A DNA stretch of 64,000 nucleotides from Bacteroidales bacterium (GTDB lineage: Bacteria > Bacteroidota > Bacteroidia > Bacteroidales > ML635J-15): contig JAFZRE010000039.1 of assembly GCA_017620015.1 (NCBI GenBank), positions 1-64,000 on the forward strand, written 5' to 3'. A program made the translations under genes and the position numbers. The notes under the pieces are model-generated. The model made no database searches and was not told where the DNA came from. It saw only the letters and a program-made list of their open reading frames with translations. Shown here in pieces: positions 8,753-18,828 of the stretch (position 1 is the first letter of the stretch; every line of letters begins with the position of its first letter).

Positions 8753-9088
8753 ATGTTTTTTTTTGTTTCTATGTTTCTGGTTTCATGTTTCACGTTTAAA
8801 ATTCAACGTTTAATGTTTAACGGTGCGCTCATTTGATGATTTGGCTTACGCCGAGCTAAAGGTTGGAAATTTGATGATTCGATTATTTGATTGATTCGAT
8901 TATTTGTATGAATTTGTTTCGAAATCTGTGGAAACGTTGCGTGCAACGTCTGTCGCGTTTGGTGTGGTTTTTATTTGCTAGCGCGAGCTAAAGGTTGTTT
9001 GATGTTGTTTATGATTGTTTGATATGGTTTTGAAGATCAAAAATAATTTTTCATTTTTTGAAAGCCTACCTTTATTTAGTAGATATTT
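8753..9088. repeat. Repeat-filled gap (8720-9120) between sufB and the polysaccharide operon
   Basis: No credible gene. Contains reverse-oriented GTTTCTATGTTTCTGGTTTC units (8763-8800), runs of (T)TTGATGATTCGATTATTTG (8870-8910), the palindrome ACGTTGCGTGCAACGT (8934-8949, identical at 1285-1300), and two copies of GAGCTAAAGGTTG (about 8853-8865 and 8985-8997). Confidence 0.6.
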
Positions 9089-9091
9089 TGT

Positions 9092-9099
9092 ATCTTTGC
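9092..9099 (+). promoter_or_regulatory. -7 box for the polysaccharide operon
   Basis: TATCTTTG matches TAnnTTTG, 22 bases before the start codon at 9121. The -33 region has no exact TTTG at 19-base spacing. Confidence 0.55.
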
Positions 9100-9120
9100 A
9101 GTCTTAATCTGGCATCATAG

Positions 9121-9918
9121 ATGAGAAGAAAATATATAATACTGATAATCATAGCGATAATGGCTTCTATGTGTTCGTGCCGTTCGCTAAGACCATACGA
9201 AATGTTGCGTAATAGCAAGGACTACGAAGTGTCCGAACATGAAACTTCGGAAGTTGAATACCGAATTCAGCCTAATGATAAACTGAATATCAGGGTGCTG
9301 AACAACAATGGTCAGGCTTATTTCGGTATCGGAGATGGAACAACGGGAGGCGGAAGCAACTTCAATACCAACAGCAACCAAAGTGGAGGCGGTTTCCCTG
9401 TTGAATATGACGGCAAGGTTAAACTTCCAGTACTGGGAAGAATCGACATAAGCGGAAAGACAATCCGCGAGGCTGAAGATACGCTAGAAACGCTTTATTC
9501 TGAATATTTTCCAGACCCGTTTGTACTTGTAAATGTAAACAACCGAAAGGTAACTGTATTTATGAATGGAGGCTCTAGGGTGCAGACTGTTGCAATGAGT
9601 AACGACCAGTTTACGCTTATTGATGCAATCGCTGCCTGCGGCGGACTTACCGAAATAAGCCGTGCATACAGGATAAAACTTATTCGCGGAAACCTTACCG
9701 ACAAACCAAAGATATATTACTGGAATGTATCATCACTTGAAACCCTTGACGGCACAAACATTCTTCTCGAAGCCAACGACATTATATATGTAGAAAGCCG
9801 TCCGCAATATGTGACAAGAGTCCTGCGTGAGATTTCTCCATACCTTACGCTAGTAACCACATTGATGTCTGTATATGGAGTTATTATTACAGTCAAAGGC
9901 TATTTTGCTAAAGAATAA
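9121..9918 (+). CDS. Polysaccharide export lipoprotein, Wza/OtsA-like
   Basis: 265 residues. Lipoprotein signal ending in MCSC (acylated Cys about residue 20). Poly_export domain from YRIQPNDKLNIRVLN; a Gly/Asn/Ser-rich loop (GGGSNFNTNSNQSGGGF) precedes FPVEYDGKVKLPVLGRIDISGKTIREAEDTLETLYSEYFPDPFVLV, the family hallmark. A SLBB-like part follows (VFMNGGSRVQTVAM..LIDAIAACGGLTE) and a C-terminal membrane segment (YLTLVTTLMSVYGVIITV). It would form the outer-membrane exit channel for a capsule or exopolysaccharide. Four bases before the Wzc-like gene. Confidence 0.92.
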   Translation: MRRKYIILIIIAIMASMCSCRSLRPYEMLRNSKDYEVSEHETSEVEYRIQPNDKLNIRVLNNNGQAYFGIGDGTTGGGSNFNTNSNQSGGGFPVEYDGKVKLPVLGRIDISGKTIREAEDTLETLYSEYFPDPFVLVNVNNRKVTVFMNGGSRVQTVAMSNDQFTLIDAIAACGGLTEISRAYRIKLIRGNLTDKPKIYYWNVSSLETLDGTNILLEANDIIYVESRPQYVTRVLREISPYLTLVTTLMSVYGVIITVKGYFAKE

Positions 9919-9921
9919 ACG

Positions 9922-12327
9922 ATGAAGAAAAAAGAAAATAAGATACCAACTCTGAATCAGGATTTCGAACTCGAAACCTTCCTGACCGTCCTTAGGAAAA
10001 ACCTTATATTTGTCATAATATTTTTTGCTTTGGCAATTTGTGGCGGATACTTGTATTTCCGCTACACACAACCTATATTCAGTTCGTCTTCGATTATCCA
10101 GATAAAGAAGGAGAACAGGACAAACGAGATTCTTGGAATAAGTTCGGATGTGAATATGAATCCGACCATAGAGATAATGCGTTCCGAGGAATTTCTAAAG
10201 ACTGTCGTCAAGAACTTGCCGTTGGGAATAAGTTTTTTCACCGAAGGTGCTTTCCTTAAGTCGGAAAGTTATGGCTCGATGCCGTTTAGGGTTGAATATG
10301 AAATTACAAACCCCAAGATATACGACAATGTCATATATTATGAACAGAACAAGGATGGTAAATCATACGACATTAATATTGGTGAAAAGGGAGCTGTTCA
10401 CAATGTTCCTTTTGCCACGCCGACAGTCCTGCCAGAGGGGCTGACCATAACAATGTCAGCGCCCAACAGTGAGTCGTATTCAGAAAGAAGTAGCATAAAG
10501 GATAAGTATTACTTTGTAATCAATAGCGAAAAGCAGATATTACGTGATATATCCAAAGGTCTTGTCATAGAGGCTCTTAACAATAGCGCAGGTACAATAA
10601 AAATCACCTATGATTGCGAGAATGCAAAGAAGTCGGCTGAAATAGCCAATGCCATTGCCGAGCAGTTCATTGAGTTTGACATTATGAAAAGCCGTGAAAG
10701 TTCTATGGCGACAATCGCTTATATCGACGAGAAGATGGCCGATATGGTTGACGAGCTTTCTACCATTGAAAACCAGCTTCAGCAGTTCCGTATAGCAAAC
10801 GGTATAACTAACGACGATATAAAGGCTCGTAATAATAACCTTGCCGAAACAAGAATCACAAACCTTGAGCAGCGAATTGCCGAGATAGACTATGAAATAG
10901 AAACACTTAAGGAGGTAAAGGAGCAGATTAACAGCAATCCCGACATAAATATGTACGAGATGATGGCTCTCATGTCGGGGCAGTCGTCAAATGCATTCTT
11001 GTCATCTATGTTAAAATCATTGCAGGACCTGATTGCAAAACGTGAGTCGATGCTGTTTGAAGTTACCGAAAGCAACCATAAGATTGTCGTAATCGACAAG
11101 CAGATAGAGTCGAAGAAAGAAACAATAATTGATTTTATTGGTAGTACGATTACGCGACTTGAAAAGCAAAAGGCAGGTTGCGAAAATAAGGAGAACGACA
11201 TTCGAAATGGAATTCTTAAAAAGGTAAGTTATGACGAACTTGAATATTCCAAACTTCAGAGGATATATTCGGCAAACGAGGCACATTATTCAAAGCTTCT
11301 GGACAGAAAGATTGAAATACTCATATCTCAGTCTGGTTATGTAAGCACAAACCTTGTTCTGGAAAAGGCAAGCGTACCGGGCGGAGCAATATCGCCGATA
11401 TTGTCGAGAACGATGACGATGGCTGTATTGTTGGCTCTTGTGTTGTCTGTATTGTTCCTGCTTGCTAGGTATTTGTTCTATAACAAGATTCTTACAAGTA
11501 GTGACATAATCAAATATACCGACATCCCTGTTATCGGAGAAGTGGTTACAAGTAGGCGGAAGTCGGAGTTTTCTCAGGCAATTGTCCATAAGAACGCACG
11601 TTCGCACGTAACCGAAAACTTCCGCAAGATAAGAACAAACCTCGACTATTATCCGCTCGAATCGAAATGCAGGGTGATAATAACAACTTCGACAGTTCCT
11701 GGAGAAGGAAAGACTTTCATTGCAATCAACACCGCCGATATTTATGCAATGTCTGGCAAAAAGGTCTTGCTGGTCGATTTCGACCTTCGCAAGCCGCGTC
11801 TCGAAAAATGCCTTGACCTTGACAACGAATTTGGCTTGTCAACTATACTTACAAATCGCAAGACTTGGCAGGAATGTCTGCACAAGGATGTCGTTGAAAA
11901 TATGGATGTCATTACAAGCGGTCCGTTAACGCCTATTGCCGCCGAGTTGCTCATTGGTAAAAATATCGATGCTTTCATAAGCGAAGTACGTAACGAATAC
12001 GACATTGTAATTCTTGATACTCCGCCTCTTGGCATTATCCACGATGCTATAACATTGTCGAAGTATGCCGACAATTTCTTCTATGTAATGCGTTCTGGCA
12101 TAAGTGTAAAAGGTTACATTGAATATATAAACGGAATTGTGGAGGAACACGGATTAAAGAATGTATCGATGATACTTAACGGACTTCCAGTAAGCAAGCA
12201 TTCTTCCTATGGTTATAGTAAGTATGGTTATTCTAATTATGGGAAATATGGCTACACCGAAGATGAAGACGATGATAATACGGGGAAGGGAAACTTTTTT
12301 AGTAGATTGTTCGGAAAGAAAAATTAA
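9922..12327 (+). CDS. Wzc-like polysaccharide co-polymerase and tyrosine autokinase
   Basis: 801 residues. N-terminal Wzz domain with TM1 (LIFVIIFFALAICGGYLYF), long periplasmic coiled coils (about residues 250-430), TM2 (MTMAVLLALVLSVLFLLARYLF), then a BY-kinase domain: Walker A STVPGEGKTF, Walker A' KKVLLVDFDLRKPR, Walker B IVILDTPPLG. The C-terminus carries a tyrosine cluster (YGYSKYGYSNYGKYGY), the expected autophosphorylation site, followed by an acidic stretch. It controls chain length and export together with the Wza-like lipoprotein upstream. Confidence 0.95.
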   Translation: MKKKENKIPTLNQDFELETFLTVLRKNLIFVIIFFALAICGGYLYFRYTQPIFSSSSIIQIKKENRTNEILGISSDVNMNPTIEIMRSEEFLKTVVKNLPLGISFFTEGAFLKSESYGSMPFRVEYEITNPKIYDNVIYYEQNKDGKSYDINIGEKGAVHNVPFATPTVLPEGLTITMSAPNSESYSERSSIKDKYYFVINSEKQILRDISKGLVIEALNNSAGTIKITYDCENAKKSAEIANAIAEQFIEFDIMKSRESSMATIAYIDEKMADMVDELSTIENQLQQFRIANGITNDDIKARNNNLAETRITNLEQRIAEIDYEIETLKEVKEQINSNPDINMYEMMALMSGQSSNAFLSSMLKSLQDLIAKRESMLFEVTESNHKIVVIDKQIESKKETIIDFIGSTITRLEKQKAGCENKENDIRNGILKKVSYDELEYSKLQRIYSANEAHYSKLLDRKIEILISQSGYVSTNLVLEKASVPGGAISPILSRTMTMAVLLALVLSVLFLLARYLFYNKILTSSDIIKYTDIPVIGEVVTSRRKSEFSQAIVHKNARSHVTENFRKIRTNLDYYPLESKCRVIITTSTVPGEGKTFIAINTADIYAMSGKKVLLVDFDLRKPRLEKCLDLDNEFGLSTILTNRKTWQECLHKDVVENMDVITSGPLTPIAAELLIGKNIDAFISEVRNEYDIVILDTPPLGIIHDAITLSKYADNFFYVMRSGISVKGYIEYINGIVEEHGLKNVSMILNGLPVSKHSSYGYSKYGYSNYGKYGYTEDEDDDNTGKGNFFSRLFGKKN

Positions 12328-12333
12328 GTGGAA

Positions 12334-13389
12334 ATGGAATGGATTTTGTTGGCAAGTGTAATAGTGGCAGTCGGATTTTCGGCTCTGCTAGGGTCGTTCT
12401 TCATTAAGGGAACTTTTAGTTTCCTTACCAAGAAGTCGAATGGTAATGCGGAACGCTTCAGTTCGCAAAGCAAGCCTATATATGGCGGAATCTTGTTCTA
12501 TTCGGTATTCCTTATTTCTGCGCTTATATACTATTTTTCACCGCTTTATACTCCGGAAGAATCCAATATGTTCATTGCCTTGATGATAACAGTTGGTATT
12601 TCGTTCTTCATGGGATTGGCCGACGACCTGCTCAACACACCTCCGCTGTTCAAGTTCATTGTCCAGTTTGTATGTGCATTCGTGTTGATAAAGACCGGCA
12701 TAGTCATTACCATATCGCCAATGCCTTGGGTAAACAACATAATTACAGTCCTATGGGTTGTTGGCATAATGAACTCCATCAATATGCTCGACAACATGGA
12801 TGCCATAACTAGTTCCATAAGCCTTACAATTATAGTTCCTTGTGTAATAATGCAGATTATTAGTGGCGACATAAACATTGATACCATGGTGATGGTAACC
12901 GTTAGCGGAGCACTGCTGGGATTCCTGTTCTACAATTGGGCACCAGCAAAAATGTATATGGGCGATAACGGCAGCCAATTCCTAGGAATACTTTTGGCAT
13001 ACATCGGCATAAAATACTTCTGGAACGGAATACAGATTACCGATGAAATAAACTATGCATACAATGCCAAGCAGTTCATAATGGTGGCACTCGCATTTAT
13101 CGTTCCGCTTACCGATACTACAACCGTCACAATTAATCGACTGCTCAAGGGCAAGTCCCCATTTGTTGGCGGACGCGACCACACAACACACTACCTATAC
13201 TATAGGGGACTGACAGTGCGAAAAGTAGGTGCCGTCCTAATTGCATTCAACCTTATAGGTGTTTGCCTTGCACAAGTAATAATGTATTGTCCTGGCTTAA
13301 ACTACAATATAGTTTACGCTCTCGCAATATATCCAGTAACAGTATTTGCTCTGCTATACATTAATACAAAAGTCACAAAACAAAAATGA
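12334..13389 (+). CDS. WecA/MraY-family undecaprenyl-phosphate sugar-1-phosphate transferase
   Basis: 351 residues, about ten membrane segments. Would link the first sugar phosphate to undecaprenyl phosphate at the inner membrane. Conserved cytoplasmic motifs: the DD pair in GLADDLLNTPP, NMLDNMDAIT, MGDNGSQFLG and the His motif GGRDHTTHYLYYRG. A GTG at 12328 immediately after the Wzc stop codon is an alternative start; the ATG at 12334 is chosen. In line with Wza/Wzc genes, so probably the initiating enzyme of the same polysaccharide. The exact sugar cannot be read from sequence. Confidence 0.88.
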   Translation: MEWILLASVIVAVGFSALLGSFFIKGTFSFLTKKSNGNAERFSSQSKPIYGGILFYSVFLISALIYYFSPLYTPEESNMFIALMITVGISFFMGLADDLLNTPPLFKFIVQFVCAFVLIKTGIVITISPMPWVNNIITVLWVVGIMNSINMLDNMDAITSSISLTIIVPCVIMQIISGDINIDTMVMVTVSGALLGFLFYNWAPAKMYMGDNGSQFLGILLAYIGIKYFWNGIQITDEINYAYNAKQFIMVALAFIVPLTDTTTVTINRLLKGKSPFVGGRDHTTHYLYYRGLTVRKVGAVLIAFNLIGVCLAQVIMYCPGLNYNIVYALAIYPVTVFALLYINTKVTKQK

Positions 13390-13395
13390 TAAAAA

Positions 13396-14349
13396 ATGAA
13401 AGAATACATTAAGATACCTGCATTAATCGTTGGCGGAATTGCCATAGGAATTCTCTGTACACTTGGACTAATGTCGCTTACTGCTGATGATTCAACCAAG
13501 CATAGCAATGAAGCAAAAGAGTTTCCGCCTGCACCAACTTCATCGCAACCATTTATTCCCACCGAGATTATTTTCTGTGGTGAGCGTGTTCCTCTCGAAA
13601 ATTTCGATGTTTACGAGGCTCTTGACTATGAGCTTGTAGTGAATATGTACCGTCACTCTGCAACAATAACTTATCTGAAGAAGGCAAAACGCTATTTTCC
13701 TGAAATAGAAAAAGTTTTGAAGGAAAACAACATTCCCGACGACCTCAAGTACCTCTGTGTTGCCGAAAGTGGACTTAGCAATGTCGTTAGTCCTGCTGGT
13801 GCAACTGGCTTCTGGCAGTTTATGAAAACAGCCGGCAACGAGTATGGATTGCGCATTGACACAAATGTTGACGAACGTTACAACCATCACAAGTCGGTGG
13901 TTGCCGCATGCAAATACTTCAAGGATGCATACAAAAAGTTCAAAAGTTGGACATTGGTTGCTGCTTCGTACAATATGGGTATGGGTGGTGTGAGCAAAAG
14001 CATCGAAAGCCAAAAGGTTGACAACTACTGGGATTTGCTTTTGAATTCCGAAACAGCAAGATATGTCTATCGTATCATTGCACTCAAGCTGGTAATGGAA
14101 AATCCTAGCACTTACGGCTTCAACCTTGACGAAAAGGATTTGTACGACGAAATTGAAACTTATACCATAAAGGTTGACTCAACAATAAGCGATCTTACAC
14201 AGTTTGCCATCGACAATGGCACCAACCTCAAAATGCTCAAGCATTTCAATCCGTGGCTTCGAACCAATACGCTACCAAACCAATCGCGTAAGGAATTTGA
14301 GATTGAACTGCCGAAGAAAGGCATAAGACCCTGCAAAACTACTAAGTGA
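13396..14349 (+). CDS. Membrane-anchored lytic transglycosylase (MltD-like)
   Basis: 317 residues. N-terminal anchor (LIVGGIAIGILCTLGLMSL), then an SLT domain: catalytic Glu in CVAESGLSN, SPAGATGFWQFMKTAGNEYGL, YNHHKSVVAACKYF and LVAASYNMG. The C-terminal ~60 residues (YTIKVDSTISDLTQFAIDNGTNLKMLKHFNPWL) look like a LysM peptidoglycan-binding unit. It cleaves peptidoglycan in the periplasm, perhaps clearing a path for polysaccharide export, which is inference from the operon. Its stop codon overlaps the uvrA start by one base. Confidence 0.9.
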   Translation: MKEYIKIPALIVGGIAIGILCTLGLMSLTADDSTKHSNEAKEFPPAPTSSQPFIPTEIIFCGERVPLENFDVYEALDYELVVNMYRHSATITYLKKAKRYFPEIEKVLKENNIPDDLKYLCVAESGLSNVVSPAGATGFWQFMKTAGNEYGLRIDTNVDERYNHHKSVVAACKYFKDAYKKFKSWTLVAASYNMGMGGVSKSIESQKVDNYWDLLLNSETARYVYRIIALKLVMENPSTYGFNLDEKDLYDEIETYTIKVDSTISDLTQFAIDNGTNLKMLKHFNPWLRTNTLPNQSRKEFEIELPKKGIRPCKTTK

Positions 14350-17174
14350 TGAAGAATGAAGATGAGAAGATTGAAGTCAGGGGCGCAAGGATTCACAACC
14401 TTAAGAACCTTGATGTTGACATTCCGCAGCATAAACTCACCGTTGTCACTGGATTGAGCGGTTGCGGAAAGTCGTCGCTTGCCTTCGATACAATATACGC
14501 CGAAGGGCAACGCCGTTACATGGAAACATTTTCGGCATACGCGCGACAGTTTATCGGTAGCATGGAACGCCCTGATGTTGACCAGATTACAGGACTTAGC
14601 CCCGTAATCGCTATTGAGCAGAAGACTACCGTAAAGAATCCGCGTTCCACGGTTGGCACAATTACCGAAATCTATGACTATCTGCGTCTGCTTTTTGCAC
14701 GTGCCTCAACGGCCTATTCGTATGTCACAGGCGAGAAAATGGTGAAATACAGCGATAATCAGATAGTTGACATCATAACCGAAAAGTTCAACGGAAAGTC
14801 GATATATGTTCTCGCACCGCTTGTAAATGGACGAAAAGGTCACTACAAGGAACTTTTCGAGAATATCCGTCGTCGTGGCTACATGACTGCCCGCATCGAC
14901 GGTGAAATCACCGAAGTGGAATACAACCTCAAACTTGACCGCTATAAGAACCATTTTATTGAAGTTGTTGTCGATAAGCTCACGATAAAAAGCGACGACG
15001 ACAGCCAGCGTCTGCGCAAGGCTATCGAACTTGCAATGCAACTCGGCAAAGGAATCACGATGGTTTTGGAAAAAGGTTCCGACAAGCCGTCGTTCTATAG
15101 TCGTTTCCTGATGTGTCCCACAAGCGGAATTTCGTACAAGGAACCTGCTCCACATTCGTTTTCGTTCAACTCGCCGCAGGGTGCCTGCCCAAAGTGCAAC
15201 GGACTTGGAACTATCATCGATGTTGACTTAGAAAAACTTATTCCAAACCGTGACCTTTCGATAAACGAAGGCGCAATAACCACCATCGGCAAACGCAAGG
15301 AATCCGTTCTGTTCTGGACTCTCGACGCACTTGCCGAAAAACTTGAGTTTTCGATGAAAACGCCTATCAAGGATTTGCCCGAAGATATTCTCGACACTAT
15401 CCTTTACGGCTACAACGGAAATCTCAATCTCAGACATACCCCGCTTGGCGAAGATTCCAACTATATCGTCACCTTCGACGGCGTGATAAACCGCATGAAG
15501 CACAGCAGTAGCGACGACGATTCGGACAAGGAGAACGCCAAGTTTACAAAATATGTAACCTGCCCCAAGTGCGGCGGAGCAAGGCTCAACCGCGAGGCTT
15601 TGTGCTTCAGGTTTGCTGGCAAGAATATCGCCGAGCTTGCAAATATGGATTTGCCCGAACTTTACAATTTCTTCGACAACCATAATGCCGAACTTTCGGA
15701 CAAGGAGCAAAAGATTGCCCACGAAATTGTGAAGGAAGTTAAGACCAGACTCAAGTTTTTGCTTGATGTAGGACTTGACTATTTGTCGCTCAACCGTCCT
15801 GCAGAAAGTCTTTCGGGCGGAGAATTACAGCGCATCAGGTTAGCGACACAGATTGGTTCTCGACTCGTGAATGTGCTTTACATCCTCGACGAACCTAGCA
15901 TTGGTCTGCACCAACGCGACAACCAGAAGCTCATACATTCGCTCAAGGAACTGCGCGACCGTGGCAACTCTGTAATTGTCGTCGAACACGACCGCGATAT
16001 GATTGAAAATGCCGACTACATTGTTGACATTGGTCCTGGTGCTGGTCGCAAGGGCGGGCATCTAGTTTTTGCAGGAACACCCGAAGAAATGCAAACCGCC
16101 GACACCATTACGGCAAAATATATTAGCGGTTCGTTGAAAATCAAAGTGCCGAAGGAACGCCGTCCGTTCGACAAGGACAAGTGCGTAAAACTTATTGGCG
16201 CTACTGGCAACAACTTGAAAAACATAGATGTTAGTTTCCCGACAGGCATAATGGTTTGCGTGACAGGCGTTTCGGGAAGTGGAAAGTCGAGCCTTATAAA
16301 CGGCACTCTCGTACCTATATTGAATAGGCATTTCTACCGCGCCGAAACTAGTCCTTTGCCTTACACAAAAATCGAAGGTATTGAGAACATAAACAAGATT
16401 ATTGCCGTCGACCAGTCACCGATTGGACGCACACCGCGTTCGAACCCAATGACCTACACGGGACTTTTTACCGAAATCCGTGACCTTTTTGCATCTTTGC
16501 CAGAAGCAAAAATCAGAGGCTACAAGTCGGGACGTTTCTCGTTCAACATTGCTGGCGGACGTTGTGAAACCTGCAAGGGCGCAGGCGTGCGTACTATCGA
16601 GATGAACTTCCTGCCCGATGTTTATGTTCCCTGCGAAACTTGTGGCGGCAAACGCTACAATCGCGAAACCCTCGAAGTCAAGTTCAAAGGTAAATCGATA
16701 GCTGATGTCTTGAATATGACAATAAATATGGCTGTCGAATTTTTCGAGAACATTCCGCAGATTTACAAGAAGTTAGTTATCTTGCAACAGGTGGGACTTG
16801 GCTACATAACTCTCGGTCAGGCATCAACAACGCTTTCGGGCGGCGAGGCACAGCGCGTAAAACTTGCAACGGAACTAATGCGCCGCGAAACCGGCAAGAC
16901 ATTGTACATACTCGATGAGCCGACAACTGGACTTCATTTCGAGGACATACAAGTGCTTATGAAGGTGCTTAACTCGTTGGTTGACAAAGGCAACAGCATG
17001 ATTATTATTGAGCACAACATGGATGTCATAAAGTGTGCCGACTGGATTATCGACATGGGACCCGAAGGCGGTGAAAAAGGCGGAACCGTACTCTGCTGCG
17101 GAACTCCCGAAGAAATTGCCAAGCACAAGGAAAGTTATACAGGACAATTCCTGAAAAAAGAATTAAAGCGTTAA
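14349..17174 (+). CDS. uvrA: Excinuclease ABC subunit A
   Basis: 941 residues, normal length. DNA-damage recognition ATPase of nucleotide excision repair. Two ABC modules: Walker [10 protein letters not shown] and GVSGSGKSS; signatures [13 protein letters not shown] and [13 protein letters not shown]; Walker [15 protein letters not shown] and [14 protein letters not shown]. The second zinc finger ([18 protein letters not shown]) is intact. In the first zinc finger, [11 protein letters not shown] has Ser at the second cysteine, and I believe this is common in Bacteroidetes UvrA. Start taken at the ATG in TGATG rather than the GTG at 14346. Confidence 0.98.
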   Translation: MKNEDEKIEVRGARIHNLKNLDVDIPQHKLTVVTGLSGCGKSSLAFDTIYAEGQRRYMETFSAYARQFIGSMERPDVDQITGLSPVIAIEQKTTVKNPRSTVGTITEIYDYLRLLFARASTAYSYVTGEKMVKYSDNQIVDIITEKFNGKSIYVLAPLVNGRKGHYKELFENIRRRGYMTARIDGEITEVEYNLKLDRYKNHFIEVVVDKLTIKSDDDSQRLRKAIELAMQLGKGITMVLEKGSDKPSFYSRFLMCPTSGISYKEPAPHSFSFNSPQGACPKCNGLGTIIDVDLEKLIPNRDLSINEGAITTIGKRKESVLFWTLDALAEKLEFSMKTPIKDLPEDILDTILYGYNGNLNLRHTPLGEDSNYIVTFDGVINRMKHSSSDDDSDKENAKFTKYVTCPKCGGARLNREALCFRFAGKNIAELANMDLPELYNFFDNHNAELSDKEQKIAHEIVKEVKTRLKFLLDVGLDYLSLNRPAESLSGGELQRIRLATQIGSRLVNVLYILDEPSIGLHQRDNQKLIHSLKELRDRGNSVIVVEHDRDMIENADYIVDIGPGAGRKGGHLVFAGTPEEMQTADTITAKYISGSLKIKVPKERRPFDKDKCVKLIGATGNNLKNIDVSFPTGIMVCVTGVSGSGKSSLINGTLVPILNRHFYRAETSPLPYTKIEGIENINKIIAVDQSPIGRTPRSNPMTYTGLFTEIRDLFASLPEAKIRGYKSGRFSFNIAGGRCETCKGAGVRTIEMNFLPDVYVPCETCGGKRYNRETLEVKFKGKSIADVLNMTINMAVEFFENIPQIYKKLVILQQVGLGYITLGQASTTLSGGEAQRVKLATELMRRETGKTLYILDEPTTGLHFEDIQVLMKVLNSLVDKGNSMIIIEHNMDVIKCADWIIDMGPEGGEKGGTVLCCGTPEEIAKHKESYTGQFLKKELKR

Positions 17175-17176
17175 CA

Positions 17177-18268
17177 ATGAGCATGTTTCTGAAAGACATA
17201 TCAATAGTCAACTTCAAGAGCGTTGAGGAAAAGAACTTGCAGTTCTGCAGCAACATCAACTGCATAATTGGCGACAATGGCGTCGGCAAGACCAATATCC
17301 TCGATGCCATCTACCACCTTTCGATGTGCAAGAGCTACTTCACACAGCAGGACAGGCTTTGCATACGCGACGGAGAAGACTTCTATGTGCTTCAGGGCGA
17401 ATACGATATCGACGGCAAGAGCGAAAAGATTTACTGCGGACTGCATAGGGACGAGCGTCACAAGTCGTTCCGGCGCAACGGAGCCGAATACCAGCGCCTT
17501 TCCGACCATATTGGACTGATTCCCATTGTTTTCTCATCGCCAACCGACACTATTTTGATTTTCGACAGTGATGCAAGACGCAAATTCGTTGATTCCATAA
17601 TTTCCCAATTTGACAGCATATACCTGAAGAGCCTTACAATGTACAAGCGTGCACTCGAGCATCGCAACACCTTGCTGCACAAGCTTCACGACGGATTTTC
17701 GGTGAACGATGCCGAGTTCGAAATCTGGGATATGCAACTTGCCGACTATGGCACAAAGATTTACGAAAAGCGCAAGCAGTTCATCAATGAGATTATACCT
17801 ATATTCCAGAAATACTATGCGCAGATTTCGGGCGGACGCGAAGAAGTGAAGCTGATTTACGACTCGGAACTCAACGAAATGACTTTTGACCAGCTACTTG
17901 CATCGCACCGCGACCGCGACAGGGCGGCAAGCCACACCACTGGCGGTTCGCACCGCGACGACTTCACATTCCTGCTTGGTGACAGCAGTATAAGGCAGTG
18001 CGGTTCGCAGGGACAGCAGAAAACTTATCTCATCAGTCTTAAGTTTGCGCAATTCGACTACATACAGCGCAAGGTCGGACGAAAGCCCATTCTGCTCCTT
18101 GACGATATTTTCGACAAGCTCGACCCCAAACGTGTGAAGGTTATTTCTCAGATGGTCTCAAGCGACGAGTTCGGACAGATTTTCATAACCGACACCAGCT
18201 ACGACCGTATGCCCAATATGCTTGCCGATTTGGACATAGAACATACATTGTATAGGATTGAACCATAA
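17177..18268 (+). CDS. recF: DNA replication and repair protein RecF
   Basis: 363 residues. SMC-like ATPase that loads RecA at gaps with RecO and RecR. N-terminal IVNFKSVEEKNLQF, Walker A GDNGVGKTN, the DA-I-YHLSMCKSYF segment, signature region GGSHRDDFTFLLGDSSIRQCGSQGQQKT and Walker B PILLLDDIFDKLD. It follows uvrA by two bases and may be transcribed from the polysaccharide promoter at 9092, an unusual arrangement. Confidence 0.95.
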   Translation: MSMFLKDISIVNFKSVEEKNLQFCSNINCIIGDNGVGKTNILDAIYHLSMCKSYFTQQDRLCIRDGEDFYVLQGEYDIDGKSEKIYCGLHRDERHKSFRRNGAEYQRLSDHIGLIPIVFSSPTDTILIFDSDARRKFVDSIISQFDSIYLKSLTMYKRALEHRNTLLHKLHDGFSVNDAEFEIWDMQLADYGTKIYEKRKQFINEIIPIFQKYYAQISGGREEVKLIYDSELNEMTFDQLLASHRDRDRAASHTTGGSHRDDFTFLLGDSSIRQCGSQGQQKTYLISLKFAQFDYIQRKVGRKPILLLDDIFDKLDPKRVKVISQMVSSDEFGQIFITDTSYDRMPNMLADLDIEHTLYRIEP

Positions 18269-18278
18269 TTTTATCGAC

Positions 18279-18713
18279 ATGAAAGCAACATACCTTATTA
18301 TATTATTACCATTTATGCTGATTGCCAGCTTGTGTTCGGCGCAGAGCGACAAGGTGGCGAAGCTAATCGAAGGCACTTGGCAACTCGACTCGCTATACAT
18401 TGGCGGTCAGCAACTTCCCGAGCCATTACTGAGAAAAGTTTACGAAAAGATGAACGATACCAAGCAATACACTACATACTATTTCGGGGAAGACGGCAAA
18501 TATGTAAATGCTACAAAGACAAATACCACCGAAGGAACTTGGTCTCTTTCGCAGTCGGGCGACACGCTAACCCTCATTCTTCCCGACAAGACAATAGTAA
18601 ACAAGATTTTGCATCTCGACACCGACAGCCTTGCCATTGAACCGCAAGACGAAACCAAAGAAGTGGAGAACGGAAAAATATTTATGGTAAGACAAAAAAA
18701 ACTCGCACCCTGA
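18279..18713 (+). CDS. Small secreted lipocalin-like protein
   Basis: 144 residues. Signal peptide (MKATYLIILLPFMLIASLCSAQ) followed by LIEGTWQLDSLYIGGQQLP and a run of strands (YYFGEDGKYVNATKTN, EGTWSLSQSGDTLTLILPD) typical of the small lipocalin-like domains of Bacteroidales. Start at the ATG 18279, not at the TTG 18258 that overlaps recF. The stop codon TGA lies inside a CCCTGAGCTTGTCGAAGGG repeat, so the last residues (LAP) are repeat-encoded. Confidence 0.7.
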   Translation: MKATYLIILLPFMLIASLCSAQSDKVAKLIEGTWQLDSLYIGGQQLPEPLLRKVYEKMNDTKQYTTYYFGEDGKYVNATKTNTTEGTWSLSQSGDTLTLILPDKTIVNKILHLDTDSLAIEPQDETKEVENGKIFMVRQKKLAP

Positions 18714-18777
18714 GCTTGTCGAAGGGACGATAATAGAAAATAAATCGTAACAGATGCTGAAATAAATTCAGCATGAC
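18708..18777. repeat. Two REP-like elements after the lipocalin-like gene
   Basis: CCCTGAGCTTGTCGAAGGG at 18708-18726 overlaps the stop codon of the preceding gene. A GATGCTGAA..TTCAGCATGAC palindrome follows at 18753-18777. Confidence 0.75.
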
Positions 18778-18828
18778 ATAATAGAGAAAGAATCGTAATT
18801 CGTAAATCTAAAATCGTAAATCAATTAT

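Noticed and set aside
15115..15200. Missing cysteine in the first UvrA zinc finger (CPTS)
   Set aside because: Looks striking, but from memory a non-Cys residue here is usual in Bacteroidetes UvrA and the second finger is intact.
14700..15722. Antisense ORFs within uvrA (149 and 164 residues)
   Set aside because: Fully covered by uvrA, which has all ATPase and zinc motifs; the antisense proteins show no recognisable sequence.
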